This document shows positions 27,002-34,845 of a stretch of DNA of 64,000 nucleotides, piece by piece. Each line of letters starts with the position of its first letter. Position 1 is the stretch's first letter. Below the pieces are notes generated by a model. The model ran no database searches and was not told the DNA's origin. It saw only the letters and a list, made by a program, of their open reading frames with translations. The stretch is from contig NZ_JALEBG010000001.1 in NCBI RefSeq assembly GCF_022758235.1, positions 2,046,001 to 2,110,000 of the forward strand. The letters are read 5' to 3'. The stretch is from Pontibacter liquoris (GTDB taxonomy: Bacteria; Bacteroidota; Bacteroidia; Cytophagales; Hymenobacteraceae). The position numbers were made by a program, and so were the translations under genes.

Positions 27002-27782
27002 AAGCTTCTGCCGCTTGTGCTGGTAAATAATGCTGCAACGCATCTTCCCACCCGAATTGCTGGCACAGGCGACGCATGTTTTCAGGCATCGATGCAGTTA
27101 TACGTATTGTTGCACCGGTAAAAGGATGCTCGAAGGCAAGCGCGGCCGCATGGAGCAACAAACTGGTGCTCTGTAATTCTTCCTTAAACATGAGGTTGTG
27201 CCGCCAGTCGCCGTGGCGTTTATCTCCGATGATGTAATGGCGGATGTGCGCAAAATGCTTCCGGATCTGGTGCATCCGGCCCGTTTCGGGTTTTACCTGC
27301 ACCAGGCTATAACGGGCGCTGTTGTAGCGGCCCACTGCTATCGGCAATTCTACAGTAGCGAGGCGGCGATAGGAAGTGAAGGCATCCTGCGGGGTTTTGT
27401 TTTTATGATCTTTGTCGGGTCGGATGGGGTTATCAATTACCTGCTCTTCGGGTGTATAGCCGCGCACAATGGCAAAATAGGTTTTGTCGGCTTCCCGCTC
27501 TCCAAACGCTTTGACCAGGGGCGCAGCCGCTTCGGCATTTTTTGCAAACAGCAGCACCCCGGATGTGCCCCGGTCCAGGCGGTGCAGGGGGGATACGCGG
27601 TAGCCCAACTGGTCGCGGAGAAGCTGCAGGGCAAATTCTTTTTTCTCTTCGGCAATGCGGGTGCGGTGCACCAGCAGGCCATTGGGTTTATTGATGGCGA
27701 CGTACTGATCGTCTTCAAAAATTATGTCTAACACGTTTTGTTGAACTTTAAGCAATGCAAAGGTAGTATATTTCTGATGCAT
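26949..27782 (-). CDS. truC: tRNA pseudouridine(65) synthase-like enzyme, TruC
   Basis: RluA-family pseudouridine synthase of 277 residues. The catalytic Asp lies in HRLDRGTSGVLLFAK. Sequence around RRLATVELPIAVGRY, TGRMHQIRKHFAHIRH and IIGDKRHGDWRHN closely follows E. coli TruC, which modifies position 65 of certain tRNAs. The C-terminus adds an Ala/Pro-rich tail (AAEAFTPGAAPALPFPPASG). TruC of E. coli begins at the residue corresponding to LDIIFEDDQ, so the first 17 residues may be non-native and the start could lie downstream. The 3' end overlaps the preceding convergent gene by 53 bases. Confidence 0.88.
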   Translation of the reverse strand: MHQKYTTFALLKVQQNVLDIIFEDDQYVAINKPNGLLVHRTRIAEEKKEFALQLLRDQLGYRVSPLHRLDRGTSGVLLFAKNAEAAAPLVKAFGEREADKTYFAIVRGYTPEEQVIDNPIRPDKDHKNKTPQDAFTSYRRLATVELPIAVGRYNSARYSLVQVKPETGRMHQIRKHFAHIRHYIIGDKRHGDWRHNLMFKEELQSTSLLLHAAALAFEHPFTGATIRITASMPENMRRLCQQFGWEDALQHYLPAQAAEAFTPGAAPALPFPPASGQ

Positions 27783-27886
27783 GCGCGGGCTCGGTCAGGA
27801 GCCGGGGAAAGCAACCTGTTCGTTATAATTTATAGAGTCCCTGCGGGATGACGTTTTTTAGAAACACCTGAATCATTACCTTGCAT

Positions 27887-27894
27887 TAAATTTG
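27887..27894 (+). promoter_or_regulatory. Candidate -7 box (TAAATTTG)
   Basis: Exact TAnnTTTG match 8 bases before the ATG at 27902, which would give a very short or leaderless transcript. Confidence 0.35.
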
Positions 27895-27901
27895 AACATG
27901 A

Positions 27902-28114
27902 ATGGCTATATCATTAGATAACCTGAGAAGAGGGAAGAAATACCGGCTACGGAACTATGGAGAGGAATTTGACTTCCAGGTAATGGATATGCCCGAAGAA
28001 AATGTTTACCGGGTAAAGGATTTAAATACGCTGGAGTATTACCTGCTGCATGACCTGGTAAAGTATGGCAAAGGCAAGGACTTTGACCTGGAAGAACTGG
28101 ATGACCGGGCTTAG
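27902..28114 (+). CDS. Conserved small acidic protein of unknown function
   Basis: 70 residues, rich in charged residues, with a plausible small beta-fold (LRRGKKYRLRNYGEEFDFQVM, EYYLLHDLVKYGKGKDF, acidic end). I recognise it as the kind of small hypothetical common in Cytophagales but no function can be given. It ends convergently with the next gene; the two stop codons overlap in TTAG. Confidence 0.7.
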   Translation: MAISLDNLRRGKKYRLRNYGEEFDFQVMDMPEENVYRVKDLNTLEYYLLHDLVKYGKGKDFDLEELDDRA

Positions 28115-28374
28115 CTTCCCCGGCTTACCTTGCCTTTCAGCTCCCAATGGCTTTTAACGATCTCCTCGGAGCCAGTTTCCCGCACGATGCGACGCACGTA
28201 CCGCTCGCCTGCTATACTACCATCATCGCGTCTTTTGCCAATAAACAGAGTAACGGGTTCTCCCAGTTCGTTAGTAACATAGGTCATATCTACGCCGGCA
28301 AATTTGCTATCAATGCGCTCTTGCGGTGCGTAGCGCTTGTTCAATATTTTTTCCAGTTTAGGATTTAAAGGCAT
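28111..28374 (-). CDS. Conserved small protein of unknown function
   Basis: 87 residues, basic, with a pattern of short strands (VDMTYVTNELGEPVTLFIGK, GERYVRRIVRETG, KSHWELKGKVS). Not recognised beyond conserved-hypothetical. It overlaps the convergent upstream neighbour by four bases through shared stop codons. A reverse AAGTATAA copy lies 14 bases upstream of its start, at 28388-28395. Confidence 0.7.
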   Translation of the reverse strand: MPLNPKLEKILNKRYAPQERIDSKFAGVDMTYVTNELGEPVTLFIGKRRDDGSIAGERYVRRIVRETGSEEIVKSHWELKGKVSRGS

Positions 28375-28605
28375 CTTTATCCGTTAGTTATACTTCCCGT
28401 TTTATACGGGCTCCTTTCAAAACCGGTATTTGGATATCATTAGTACTTTTTTCCGTAATTCAATGCGCAGGAAAGCGGCAGGAGTTGGTTAAAAGGGCTC
28501 AACTGATAAGATATCAGTGCCGTTGAGGCTGCCTTTTATACTTCCTTTTAGAAGGATGTTTTATAGGTAAACGTAGATAGTATTACCGCGTATAAGCCAC
28601 ATACA

Positions 28606-28611
28606 AGGAGG
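28606..28611 (+). promoter_or_regulatory. Perfect Shine-Dalgarno site before the GIY-YIG-like gene
   Basis: AGGAGG six bases before the ATG at 28618. Most genes in this window lack such a site, so strong translation or foreign origin of this gene is possible. Confidence 0.6.
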
Positions 28612-28617
28612 TTAACT

Positions 28618-28908
28618 ATGCAGCCACAACAAGCCCATTATTTTGTCTATATATTCGGAGGAAACCCACGTTCTGAACTCCGTATCGGTATAGCCGACGA
28701 TCTGCAGCAGATGCAAAACGCGCCGCAGCAGCAGGCGCAAGCCAGCCCGGAAAACTGCAAACTCGTATACTATGAGCATTATGATGTGGAAGAGATCGCC
28801 TTAAACCGCGAACGCCAGATCAAAAATGGCGGCATCGACTCCACTTATATGCTCATTGAGTCTATGAATCCGAACTGGCTGGATCTGAGCGACATGCTCA
28901 ACGGCTGA
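28618..28908 (+). CDS. Degenerate GIY-YIG domain protein
   Basis: 96 residues with the frame of a UvrC/URI-type GIY-YIG domain: HYFVYIFGG (first strand), RIGIADDLQQ (where nucleases have YIGxTxDLxRR), CKLVYYEHYDVEEIALNRERQIK and a C-terminal SMNPNWLDLSDML. Several catalytic residues are changed: the second Tyr of YIG is Arg, and the arginine and histidine after the DL motif are replaced by Gln-rich sequence. It is probably not an active nuclease but may still bind DNA. A perfect Shine-Dalgarno site precedes it and a hairpin terminator follows at 28943. Confidence 0.75.
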   Translation: MQPQQAHYFVYIFGGNPRSELRIGIADDLQQMQNAPQQQAQASPENCKLVYYEHYDVEEIALNRERQIKNGGIDSTYMLIESMNPNWLDLSDMLNG

Positions 28909-28942
28909 TCCTGTCTTCTGCTTAAAGATCAAGAAAGTACCT

Positions 28943-28974
28943 GCCGCAGGCATGTATAAACACATGCCTGCGGC
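28943..28974 (+). terminator. Terminator after the GIY-YIG-like gene
   Basis: Perfect 13-bp stem, GCCGCAGGCATGT at 28943-28955 and its complement at 28962-28974, with a six-base loop. Confidence 0.6.
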
Positions 28975-29103
28975 TTCCTGCATGTCCTTCCCGGCACATC
29001 CTGCCTTATAACTTTATACCTGCCATATCTATTAAAACGCCTTCCTGTGTCTTTCAGAGCACAAAGAATTTGACGATGGTTAGACATTAAGCTGCCATAC
29101 CCG

Positions 29104-29111
29104 TAACTTTG
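29104..29111 (+). promoter_or_regulatory. Candidate -7 box (TAACTTTG) of the CDF transporter gene
   Basis: Exact TAnnTTTG match 67 bases upstream of the ATG at 29179. The nearest TTTG (29069-29072) is too far upstream for the usual spacing. Confidence 0.4.
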
Positions 29112-29178
29112 TCTTCCGAAGCCGCATTGCCGCCTACGGGTATTTCCCATACAAACAATCCCTTTCCAGAGTACAGGC

Positions 29179-30177
29179 ATGTTGATCCAGACCATCAAAA
29201 ACAAAAGTGAAAGTGTACGGCTGCAAATAATCGTGGTGGTAGTGGGCGTTTTGCTGCTGGTTGCTAAATTCATCGCTTTCTTTCTCACCAACTCAAACGC
29301 CATTTTAACCGATGCGCTGGAGTCGATCGTAAACGTGGTAGCCGGCGCTTTTTCGCTATATAGCCTGATCCTGTCGGCCCGGCCCCGCGACGAAAACCAT
29401 CCTTACGGCCATGGCAAGATCGAATTTATAGCGTCTACCCTCGAAGGTTCTATGATCATGGTGGCCGGCGGCGCCATTATTATCAAATCCATTCTGAACC
29501 TGTTACATCCGGTGCCGCTTCAGGAATTGGATCTGGGTATCTTGCTGATAGCTGCTTCGGGGCTAATAAACTTTGTAGTGGGCATGGTGACCGAGCGAAA
29601 AGGTCGCCAGAATAATTCGCTGGTATTGGTAGCAGGGGGCAAACACCTGAAATCGGACGCTTATTCAACAGCAGGCATCCTGGTAGGTCTTTTACTGATC
29701 TTCCTGACCGGTATGGTATGGTTAGACAGCGTAGTAGCAATTCTTTTCGGCTGTATCATTGGCTATACAGGTTATCGAATTCTGCGCAGCTCAGTGGCCG
29801 GCATTATGGATGAAGCCGATTATGAATTGTTGCAGAATATCGTGCAGGTGCTCAACGATAATCGCCGCGAAAACTGGATCGATATTCATAACCTGCGCGT
29901 TATCAAGTATGGTGCCACGCTGCACATCGATTGCCACCTCACTGTGCCCTGGTACCTGAACGTGCTGCAGGCCCACGACGAAGTGGAAGCCGTAGGAAAA
30001 CTGGTGCGCGAAAAAATTGACCAGGACATCGAATTGTTCATCCATACCGATCCCTGTATCGAGGCGTCCTGCTCCATCTGTTTTAAAGAAGATTGTACCG
30101 TGCGTCGCCACCCTTTTAAAAAGCGCGTAGAGTGGGTGCTGGAAAAGGTTATTGCGGACCGCAAGCACAGCCTTTAA
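29179..30177 (+). CDS. Cation diffusion facilitator family transporter
   Basis: 332-residue inner-membrane metal/proton antiporter with about six TM helices and a cytoplasmic C-terminal domain. The TM5 half of the metal site is normal (HLKSDAYSTAG, H and D). The TM2 half reads ALESIVN, so the positions that are Asp or His and Asp in zinc transporters (D45/D49 of YiiP) are E48 and N52 here. The C-terminal domain ends with a cysteine cluster CSICFKEDC that could bind metal as a sensor. Efflux of a divalent metal is expected; the altered site makes zinc versus iron, manganese or cobalt unclear. Confidence 0.88.
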   Translation: MLIQTIKNKSESVRLQIIVVVVGVLLLVAKFIAFFLTNSNAILTDALESIVNVVAGAFSLYSLILSARPRDENHPYGHGKIEFIASTLEGSMIMVAGGAIIIKSILNLLHPVPLQELDLGILLIAASGLINFVVGMVTERKGRQNNSLVLVAGGKHLKSDAYSTAGILVGLLLIFLTGMVWLDSVVAILFGCIIGYTGYRILRSSVAGIMDEADYELLQNIVQVLNDNRRENWIDIHNLRVIKYGATLHIDCHLTVPWYLNVLQAHDEVEAVGKLVREKIDQDIELFIHTDPCIEASCSICFKEDCTVRRHPFKKRVEWVLEKVIADRKHSL

Positions 30178-30293
30178 CCTGCAAGGCTATTCAGAGGCTA
30201 TTTTCCGGGCAATTATGCTGTTAAATGTTGGAAGGTAGTATCTTACAATACTAAATTGCTTTGTACTTTAATCTCCCTTGACAGGAGCGTAGC

Positions 30294-31511
30294 ATGAGAA
30301 ATTCGAGACCGGCAGCCTTAAGCTTTATTTTTATTACACTGCTGATTGATATTACGGGCCTGGGCATTATTGTGCCCATTATGCCGAAACTGATTAGTGG
30401 CCTGATCCATGGCGATCTTAGCCAGGCTTCCGAATATGGCGGATGGCTGACCTTTGCCTATGCGCTGATGCAATTCATTTTTGCACCTGTGCTCGGCAAC
30501 CTTAGCGACCGGTTTGGCCGCCGGCCCATCATCCTGATTGCCTTGTTCGGGTTTGGCCTTAACTATATATTTATGGCCTTTGCACCCACCATTGCCTGGT
30601 TGTTTGTGGGCCGCATTTTGTCCGGAATAACGGGGGCAAGCTTTACGGCCGCCTCGGCCTATATTGCCGACATCAGCACACCGGAAAAAAGAGCACAGAA
30701 TTTTGGCATCATTGGGGCAGCTTTCGGGGTTGGTTTTATCATCGGGCCCGTATTAGGCGGCTTGCTGGGACAATATGGCGTGCAGGTGCCTTTCCTGGCC
30801 TCAGCAGGACTTAGCCTGTTAAACTTCCTGTATGGCTACTTTGTATTACCCGAATCGCTCTCACCCGAGAACAGGAGGGCTTTCAGCTGGAAACGATCCA
30901 GCCCGCTTGGCGCCCTGACGCACCTGAAAAAATTCCCGGCTATTTCCGGATTAGTGCTCTCACTTATACTTGTTTACATAGGCGGCCATGCCGTGCAAAG
31001 CACCTGGACTTACTATACCATGCAAAAATTCAGCTGGAACGAAGCATGGGTGGGGTATTCGCTGGGAACACTTGGGATTCTCACAGCTATTGTACAGGGC
31101 GGGTTGATCCGGGTGATTATACCCAAAATAGGGCAGGAGCGGGGTGTTTTTATCGGGCTGTTGTTGTATGGCATTGGCTTTTTCCTGTTTGCAGTAGCCA
31201 ATCAAAGCTGGATGATGTTTGTCTACATGATCCCATATGCGCTGGGCGGCATTTCCGGACCCGCGCTGCAGGGAATTATCTCTAATCAGGTACCTGATAA
31301 CCAACAGGGCGAACTGCAGGGAGGATTAACCAGCCTGATTAGCGCCACATCCATTGTAGGGCCGCCGCTGATGGCCAGTTTGTTTGCTTATTTTACCAGT
31401 AGGCAGGCACCATTTCAGTTTCCGGGCGCGCCGTTTGTTTTAGGCGCTATCTTAATGGTAATCAGTTCCTTTATGGCTTACCGGAGCTTCAGAAGAGGCA
31501 GCAGCCTGTAA
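30294..31511 (+). CDS. TetA-like MFS multidrug or tetracycline efflux transporter
   Basis: 405 residues with twelve predicted TM helices and the DHA1/TetA layout: FITLLIDITGLGIIVPIMP in TM1, motif A GNLSDRFGRRPI after TM2, GRILSGITGASFTAASAYIA in TM4 and the motif C-like GVGFIIGPVLGGLLG in TM5. This group includes tetracycline and multidrug exporters; the actual substrate cannot be told. AGGAG lies 6 bases before the ATG. An AAGTATAA copy sits one base after the stop codon (31513) and another in reverse is read as Leu-Ile-Leu. Confidence 0.85.
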   Translation: MRNSRPAALSFIFITLLIDITGLGIIVPIMPKLISGLIHGDLSQASEYGGWLTFAYALMQFIFAPVLGNLSDRFGRRPIILIALFGFGLNYIFMAFAPTIAWLFVGRILSGITGASFTAASAYIADISTPEKRAQNFGIIGAAFGVGFIIGPVLGGLLGQYGVQVPFLASAGLSLLNFLYGYFVLPESLSPENRRAFSWKRSSPLGALTHLKKFPAISGLVLSLILVYIGGHAVQSTWTYYTMQKFSWNEAWVGYSLGTLGILTAIVQGGLIRVIIPKIGQERGVFIGLLLYGIGFFLFAVANQSWMMFVYMIPYALGGISGPALQGIISNQVPDNQQGELQGGLTSLISATSIVGPPLMASLFAYFTSRQAPFQFPGAPFVLGAILMVISSFMAYRSFRRGSSL

Positions 31512-31594
31512 CAAGTATAAAATGCCTTTGTAACAAAGCACCTGAACCAATCCACTTGCCCGATGTTTTCGTACAATAACTAAAGCTACGTACT

Positions 31595-32284
31595 ATGTCT
31601 ACCCAATTCCGTTTCCTTATTCTGCCTTTTCTGGTCCTGTTCAACGTTGCTTGCTCGCAGGCTGCTTCCGATAACAAACAAGCGGCAGGAGAGGGGCAAA
31701 CCACCAAAAAACAGGAAGCCCCCTTAGATACGACCGGGCTGGAAAAAGCCACGTTTGCCGGAGGCTGTTTCTGGTGCACGGAAGGGTATTTTGAGCGCCT
31801 GAAGGGTATAAAACAGGTGGTTTCTGGATATGCCGGCGGCAAAAAACCGCATCCAACCTACGAAGAAGTAAGCAGTGGCACGACCGGCTATGCTGAAGCC
31901 GTACAGATTTATTTCGACCCGAAGGTGACAAGCTACCAGGACCTGCTGAAAGCATTTTTCATATCGCATGATCCGACGACGCTGAATCGCCAGGGACCTG
32001 ATGAAGGAACACAATACCGTTCTGTGGTTTTCTACCATACACCGGAGCAGAAAAAGGAGGCCGAACAGTATATTACCCAACTGCAACTAAAAGGGACTTA
32101 CCCGAATAAAATCGTTACGACGGTGGAGCCGTTCACTACGTTCTGGGAGGCAGAAGACTATCACCAGGATTTTTATGAGCGCAATCCGGATAACCCATAC
32201 ATACAGCAGGTAGCCAAGCCTAAAATGAAAAAGTTCGAGAAAGCCTTTCATGACAAGCTGAAAGATACCACCACAAACGAGTAG
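31595..32284 (+). CDS. msrA: Lipid-anchored peptide methionine (S)-sulfoxide reductase
   Basis: 229 residues. A lipoprotein signal with lipobox FNVAC (C20) places the enzyme on the periplasmic side of a membrane. The MsrA domain from about residue 50 has the catalytic C58 in FAGGCFWCTEGYF, then SGYAGGKKPHPTYEEVSSG and EDYHQDFYERNP. It reduces Met-S-oxide in exported proteins. No msrB is beside or fused to it. The spacer after the lipid anchor is short and Gln/Lys-rich. Confidence 0.95.
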   Translation: MSTQFRFLILPFLVLFNVACSQAASDNKQAAGEGQTTKKQEAPLDTTGLEKATFAGGCFWCTEGYFERLKGIKQVVSGYAGGKKPHPTYEEVSSGTTGYAEAVQIYFDPKVTSYQDLLKAFFISHDPTTLNRQGPDEGTQYRSVVFYHTPEQKKEAEQYITQLQLKGTYPNKIVTTVEPFTTFWEAEDYHQDFYERNPDNPYIQQVAKPKMKKFEKAFHDKLKDTTTNE

Positions 32285-32366
32285 CGCTAACGCTCTTTTA
32301 CAGCAGGCGAGTTACCTTTTTGGCTGATGCACGTACTACAAAGTCTATAAACAACTCTCTAAAACT

Positions 32367-32771
32367 ATGGACTTTATAATTAATTTACTGGTTACAGCAG
32401 CAGTTATTCTGCTACTATCTTATGCCATGTCGAGCGTGCACGTAAAAAGCTTTGGGACAGCACTTTGGGTAGCTTTCCTTACAGCCATACTTACAGCAAC
32501 AATAGGCTGGCTTTTAGGTGGCTTACTGAACCTGGTAACCTTCTTTTTACTTGAAGCCATTGTCGGGCTGGTCGTTACGGCGCTCATGCTGAAACTGGTC
32601 GATGCGCTGGTAAGCAACTTTAAACTCGACGGGTTTTTACCCGCTTTTATTATAGCCCTTGCTGTGGCCATTGCATTAGCGATTGTTGGCTGGCTACGCG
32701 GTAACGACAAAGACGAATATTCGCAGGTGCCGCAACAAACCCAGACCGAACTAGTGAACCGGCAAGTATAA
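32367..32771 (+). CDS. Four-TM phage-holin-superfamily-IV-like membrane protein
   Basis: 134 residues, four hydrophobic helices, matching the widespread bacterial family annotated as phage holin family (PF04020-like): NLLVTAAVILLLSYAMSSV at the start and the typical second half GFLPAFIIALAVAIALAIVG. Despite the name there are no phage genes here and most such proteins are housekeeping membrane proteins of unknown role. The gene ends Arg-Gln-Val-stop within an AAGTATAA copy (32764-32771), and a terminator follows at 32799. Confidence 0.8.
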   Translation: MDFIINLLVTAAVILLLSYAMSSVHVKSFGTALWVAFLTAILTATIGWLLGGLLNLVTFFLLEAIVGLVVTALMLKLVDALVSNFKLDGFLPAFIIALAVAIALAIVGWLRGNDKDEYSQVPQQTQTELVNRQV

Positions 32772-32798
32772 CACTACATTATAAAGTATACATGCAAG

Positions 32799-32834
32799 AA
32801 GCGCTTGAACGAAGTAAACGTTCAGGCGCTTTTA
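32799..32834 (+). terminator. Terminator after the holin-like gene
   Basis: Stem AAGCGCTTGAACG at 32799-32811 with CGTTCAGGCGCTT at 32819-32831 (one G-U type mismatch), followed by TTTATT. Confidence 0.7.
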
Positions 32835-33587
32835 TTATGGTGGATGCGAAAAAAAGTTTGGTGCTTGCTACCAAGAGAGAGCTGCAAGTGAAGTGCTGAC
32901 GCAACTCTGATTATGATCGCTAAATGTTTTACAACTTGCTTGCGGCAACACCACAAAGAGCGAGTTTATATTTGCAGCAGGTTCTTCTACTAAGCATGCT
33001 ACTTAACATAAAGTACATTATGAGTGACACTTTAATAGATATTTTAATATCGTACATTATAAGTCTTATAATTTATATTATGTTAAGTTAAGTTTCTCTA
33101 TAGCCCGATTTAACCTTCCAAGCTCATCGCCTTGCGTCTTTCTTTTTATACTTTCACGATCTGCTAATTGCTTACTCCTCCAGTGACTCTATACTTCTCT
33201 TTGAATGAATTCTGTTGAATTCCTTTCTACCGCTTCATTCCCAAAACAGCATATCTAAAGCTAGCCCTTATCATCTATACTTAGATTTAAAGCTAATGGT
33301 AATTTGTTCTTGCTCTAACCTGTAAAGGTTAATATTGGAATGCTTCCATACTGATTAATTTGTTCTCCTATAGCTAATGTCCTGCTTGCCTTACTTATCT
33401 TAAAATTTATACATGTCTTTGACGCAGAACAGAACTCCTACTGCTTCGCTTCACTATAGTAGTCCCTCTCTAAGCCATTATTTATAAGGTACCTAAGTAT
33501 AAATAAAGCGTTTAATGCCTTCTGCTTTATACTACGATAAGTATACATTCAAATAACCTACTTAACATAATAGAACTTTTGAAGCAT
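32835..33587. other. AT-rich intergenic region without a gene
   Basis: About 750 bases of AT-rich sequence with stops in all frames and no coding character. It includes two exact AAGTATAA/TTATACTT copies (33146, 33495), a long imperfect inverted repeat at 33001-33088 and a third copy of its core, ACTTAACATAATA, at 33560-33572. It may be decayed sequence or a structural/regulatory spacer before the TPR and gyrA genes, which point toward it. Confidence 0.5.
33001..33088. repeat. Imperfect 21-bp inverted repeat in AT-rich spacer
   Basis: The left arm at 33001-33021 begins ACTTAACATAA and the right arm at 33068-33088 is its inverted copy with 17 of 21 matches. The core palindrome ATATTTTAATAT lies between them. 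A third, direct copy of the arm's first 13 bases is at 33560. Confidence 0.5.
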
Positions 33588-33618
33588 AAAAAAAGGGAAG
33601 CGAAAGCCTCCCTTTTTT
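33588..33618 (-). terminator. Terminator of the TPR-protein gene
   Basis: On the minus strand a GGGAGG/CTTCCC-type stem with loop GCTTTCG is followed by a run of T (A-tract 33587-33594 on the plus strand). It lies 25 bases past the stop of the TPR gene; T-tracts on both sides make it potentially bidirectional. Confidence 0.75.
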
Positions 33619-33642
33619 GCTAATACTAAATATTGTTACTGC

Positions 33643-34776
33643 TTATTTTTTGATCATCTTCGAGATACGATCCGCATCTGCTTTACGTCCCAGGCGCGTG
33701 TACACACGTACCAGGTTCTGCATCGTGCTCTGATCTTCTGGCTGAATTACCAAGGCTTTCTCAAAGTATGGCAGCGCTTCGGCAAACTGCTTCTTTGCTT
33801 GTGCTTCCAGTGCCTTTCCTTTTTTCTGGTAGGTGGCATAATCCATCTTAGCCGCTTTGTTGTTTATTTCGCTGGCTTTGTTATACTCCAGAACGCCTAA
33901 GTTATAGTAGGCATCAAAGTTATTCTGATCGATCTCGATGGCCTTCTTGTAATTTTCAGTGGCGGCATCCAGGTTGCCTTTGCGCTCCTGCAGGTTACCT
34001 AATACTGCATAAAGGCTGGCGTTCTTCGGATCTGCTTTTATCGCATTCTCCAGCTTTGCCATTGCTTCATCACCACGGTCGTTTTTCAGATAATACTTCA
34101 GCTCTTCCTGCATCAGGTATACGCTGGCCGGGTGCTCTTTCAGTCCTGCCGCCAGGGTGTTCATTATTTCCTGATCGGGTGCTTCTACCTGCTGCTGCAA
34201 CTGCACTTTTGCCTTGTACACGTCCTCTGTCTTATGGCCCATATCAATCAACTGGTCATAATACTTCAGCGCACCGGTGTAATCCTGGTTGGCTGTGCTG
34301 GCATACGCTGCATACAATACAGAAGTGGTATCGGTTGGGTTGATCTTGGAAGCCAGGTTATACTTGCCAATGGCTTCTTTCCATTTTTGTCCGTTATGGA
34401 ACTCTACCGCCTGGTTCAGCACCTGGCCATACAGCATTTCTTTGCGGGCCGGAACCTGCTTGCCAAATTCACCGTCTTTGCCGTCAAGCGCAATGGTTTT
34501 ATCAAATGCTTCGAGCACCAGCAAAGGCGTGTCATCGTTGGTGAGTTTACCATAGATCGGATTTCCCAACATATCTTGGTAAATCACGCCCCGGTAGAAC
34601 CATGTTTTCGCTTTATCTTTTGTCTTTGGATGTGCTATAGCCTTGTCAATGTCAGCCTGAGCTTTATCCAGCGTGCCATTCTTATGATTAAGTATGGCGC
34701 TGTTTACAGCAGAGTTCTGCGCGGTCGCAACCGAGATGCTCGCGGCTGCAAAGGCTGTCAAAAGAACTTTTCTCAT
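33643..34776 (-). CDS. Exported tetratricopeptide-repeat protein
   Basis: 377 residues with a cleavable signal peptide (MRKVLLTAFAAASISVATAQ). TPR units are visible, for example ASLYAVLGNLQERKGNLDAA at about 255-275 and NFDAYYNLGVLEYNKASE at about 286-303; the last is widened by an inserted helix (NKAAKMDYATYQKKGKALEA). TPR proteins are protein-interaction scaffolds; partner unknown. It is downstream of gyrA on the same strand, separated by 69 bases, and could be partly co-transcribed. Confidence 0.82.
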   Translation of the reverse strand: MRKVLLTAFAAASISVATAQNSAVNSAILNHKNGTLDKAQADIDKAIAHPKTKDKAKTWFYRGVIYQDMLGNPIYGKLTNDDTPLLVLEAFDKTIALDGKDGEFGKQVPARKEMLYGQVLNQAVEFHNGQKWKEAIGKYNLASKINPTDTTSVLYAAYASTANQDYTGALKYYDQLIDMGHKTEDVYKAKVQLQQQVEAPDQEIMNTLAAGLKEHPASVYLMQEELKYYLKNDRGDEAMAKLENAIKADPKNASLYAVLGNLQERKGNLDAATENYKKAIEIDQNNFDAYYNLGVLEYNKASEINNKAAKMDYATYQKKGKALEAQAKKQFAEALPYFEKALVIQPEDQSTMQNLVRVYTRLGRKADADRISKMIKK

Positions 34777-34845
34777 ATTGGTGTATTAATGGTTTGTGTT
34801 TGTTTAACGATAACGATTATAGATTAAAATAAAATTCCATTCTAC

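Noticed and set aside
32367..32771. Prophage remnant suggested by the holin-like protein
   Set aside because: This membrane family is common in non-phage contexts and no other phage gene is present.
32772..33642. Origin of replication or decayed insertion sequence in the AT-rich spacer
   Set aside because: I saw no DnaA-box cluster, no transposase fragments and no target duplication; the inverted repeat alone is not enough.
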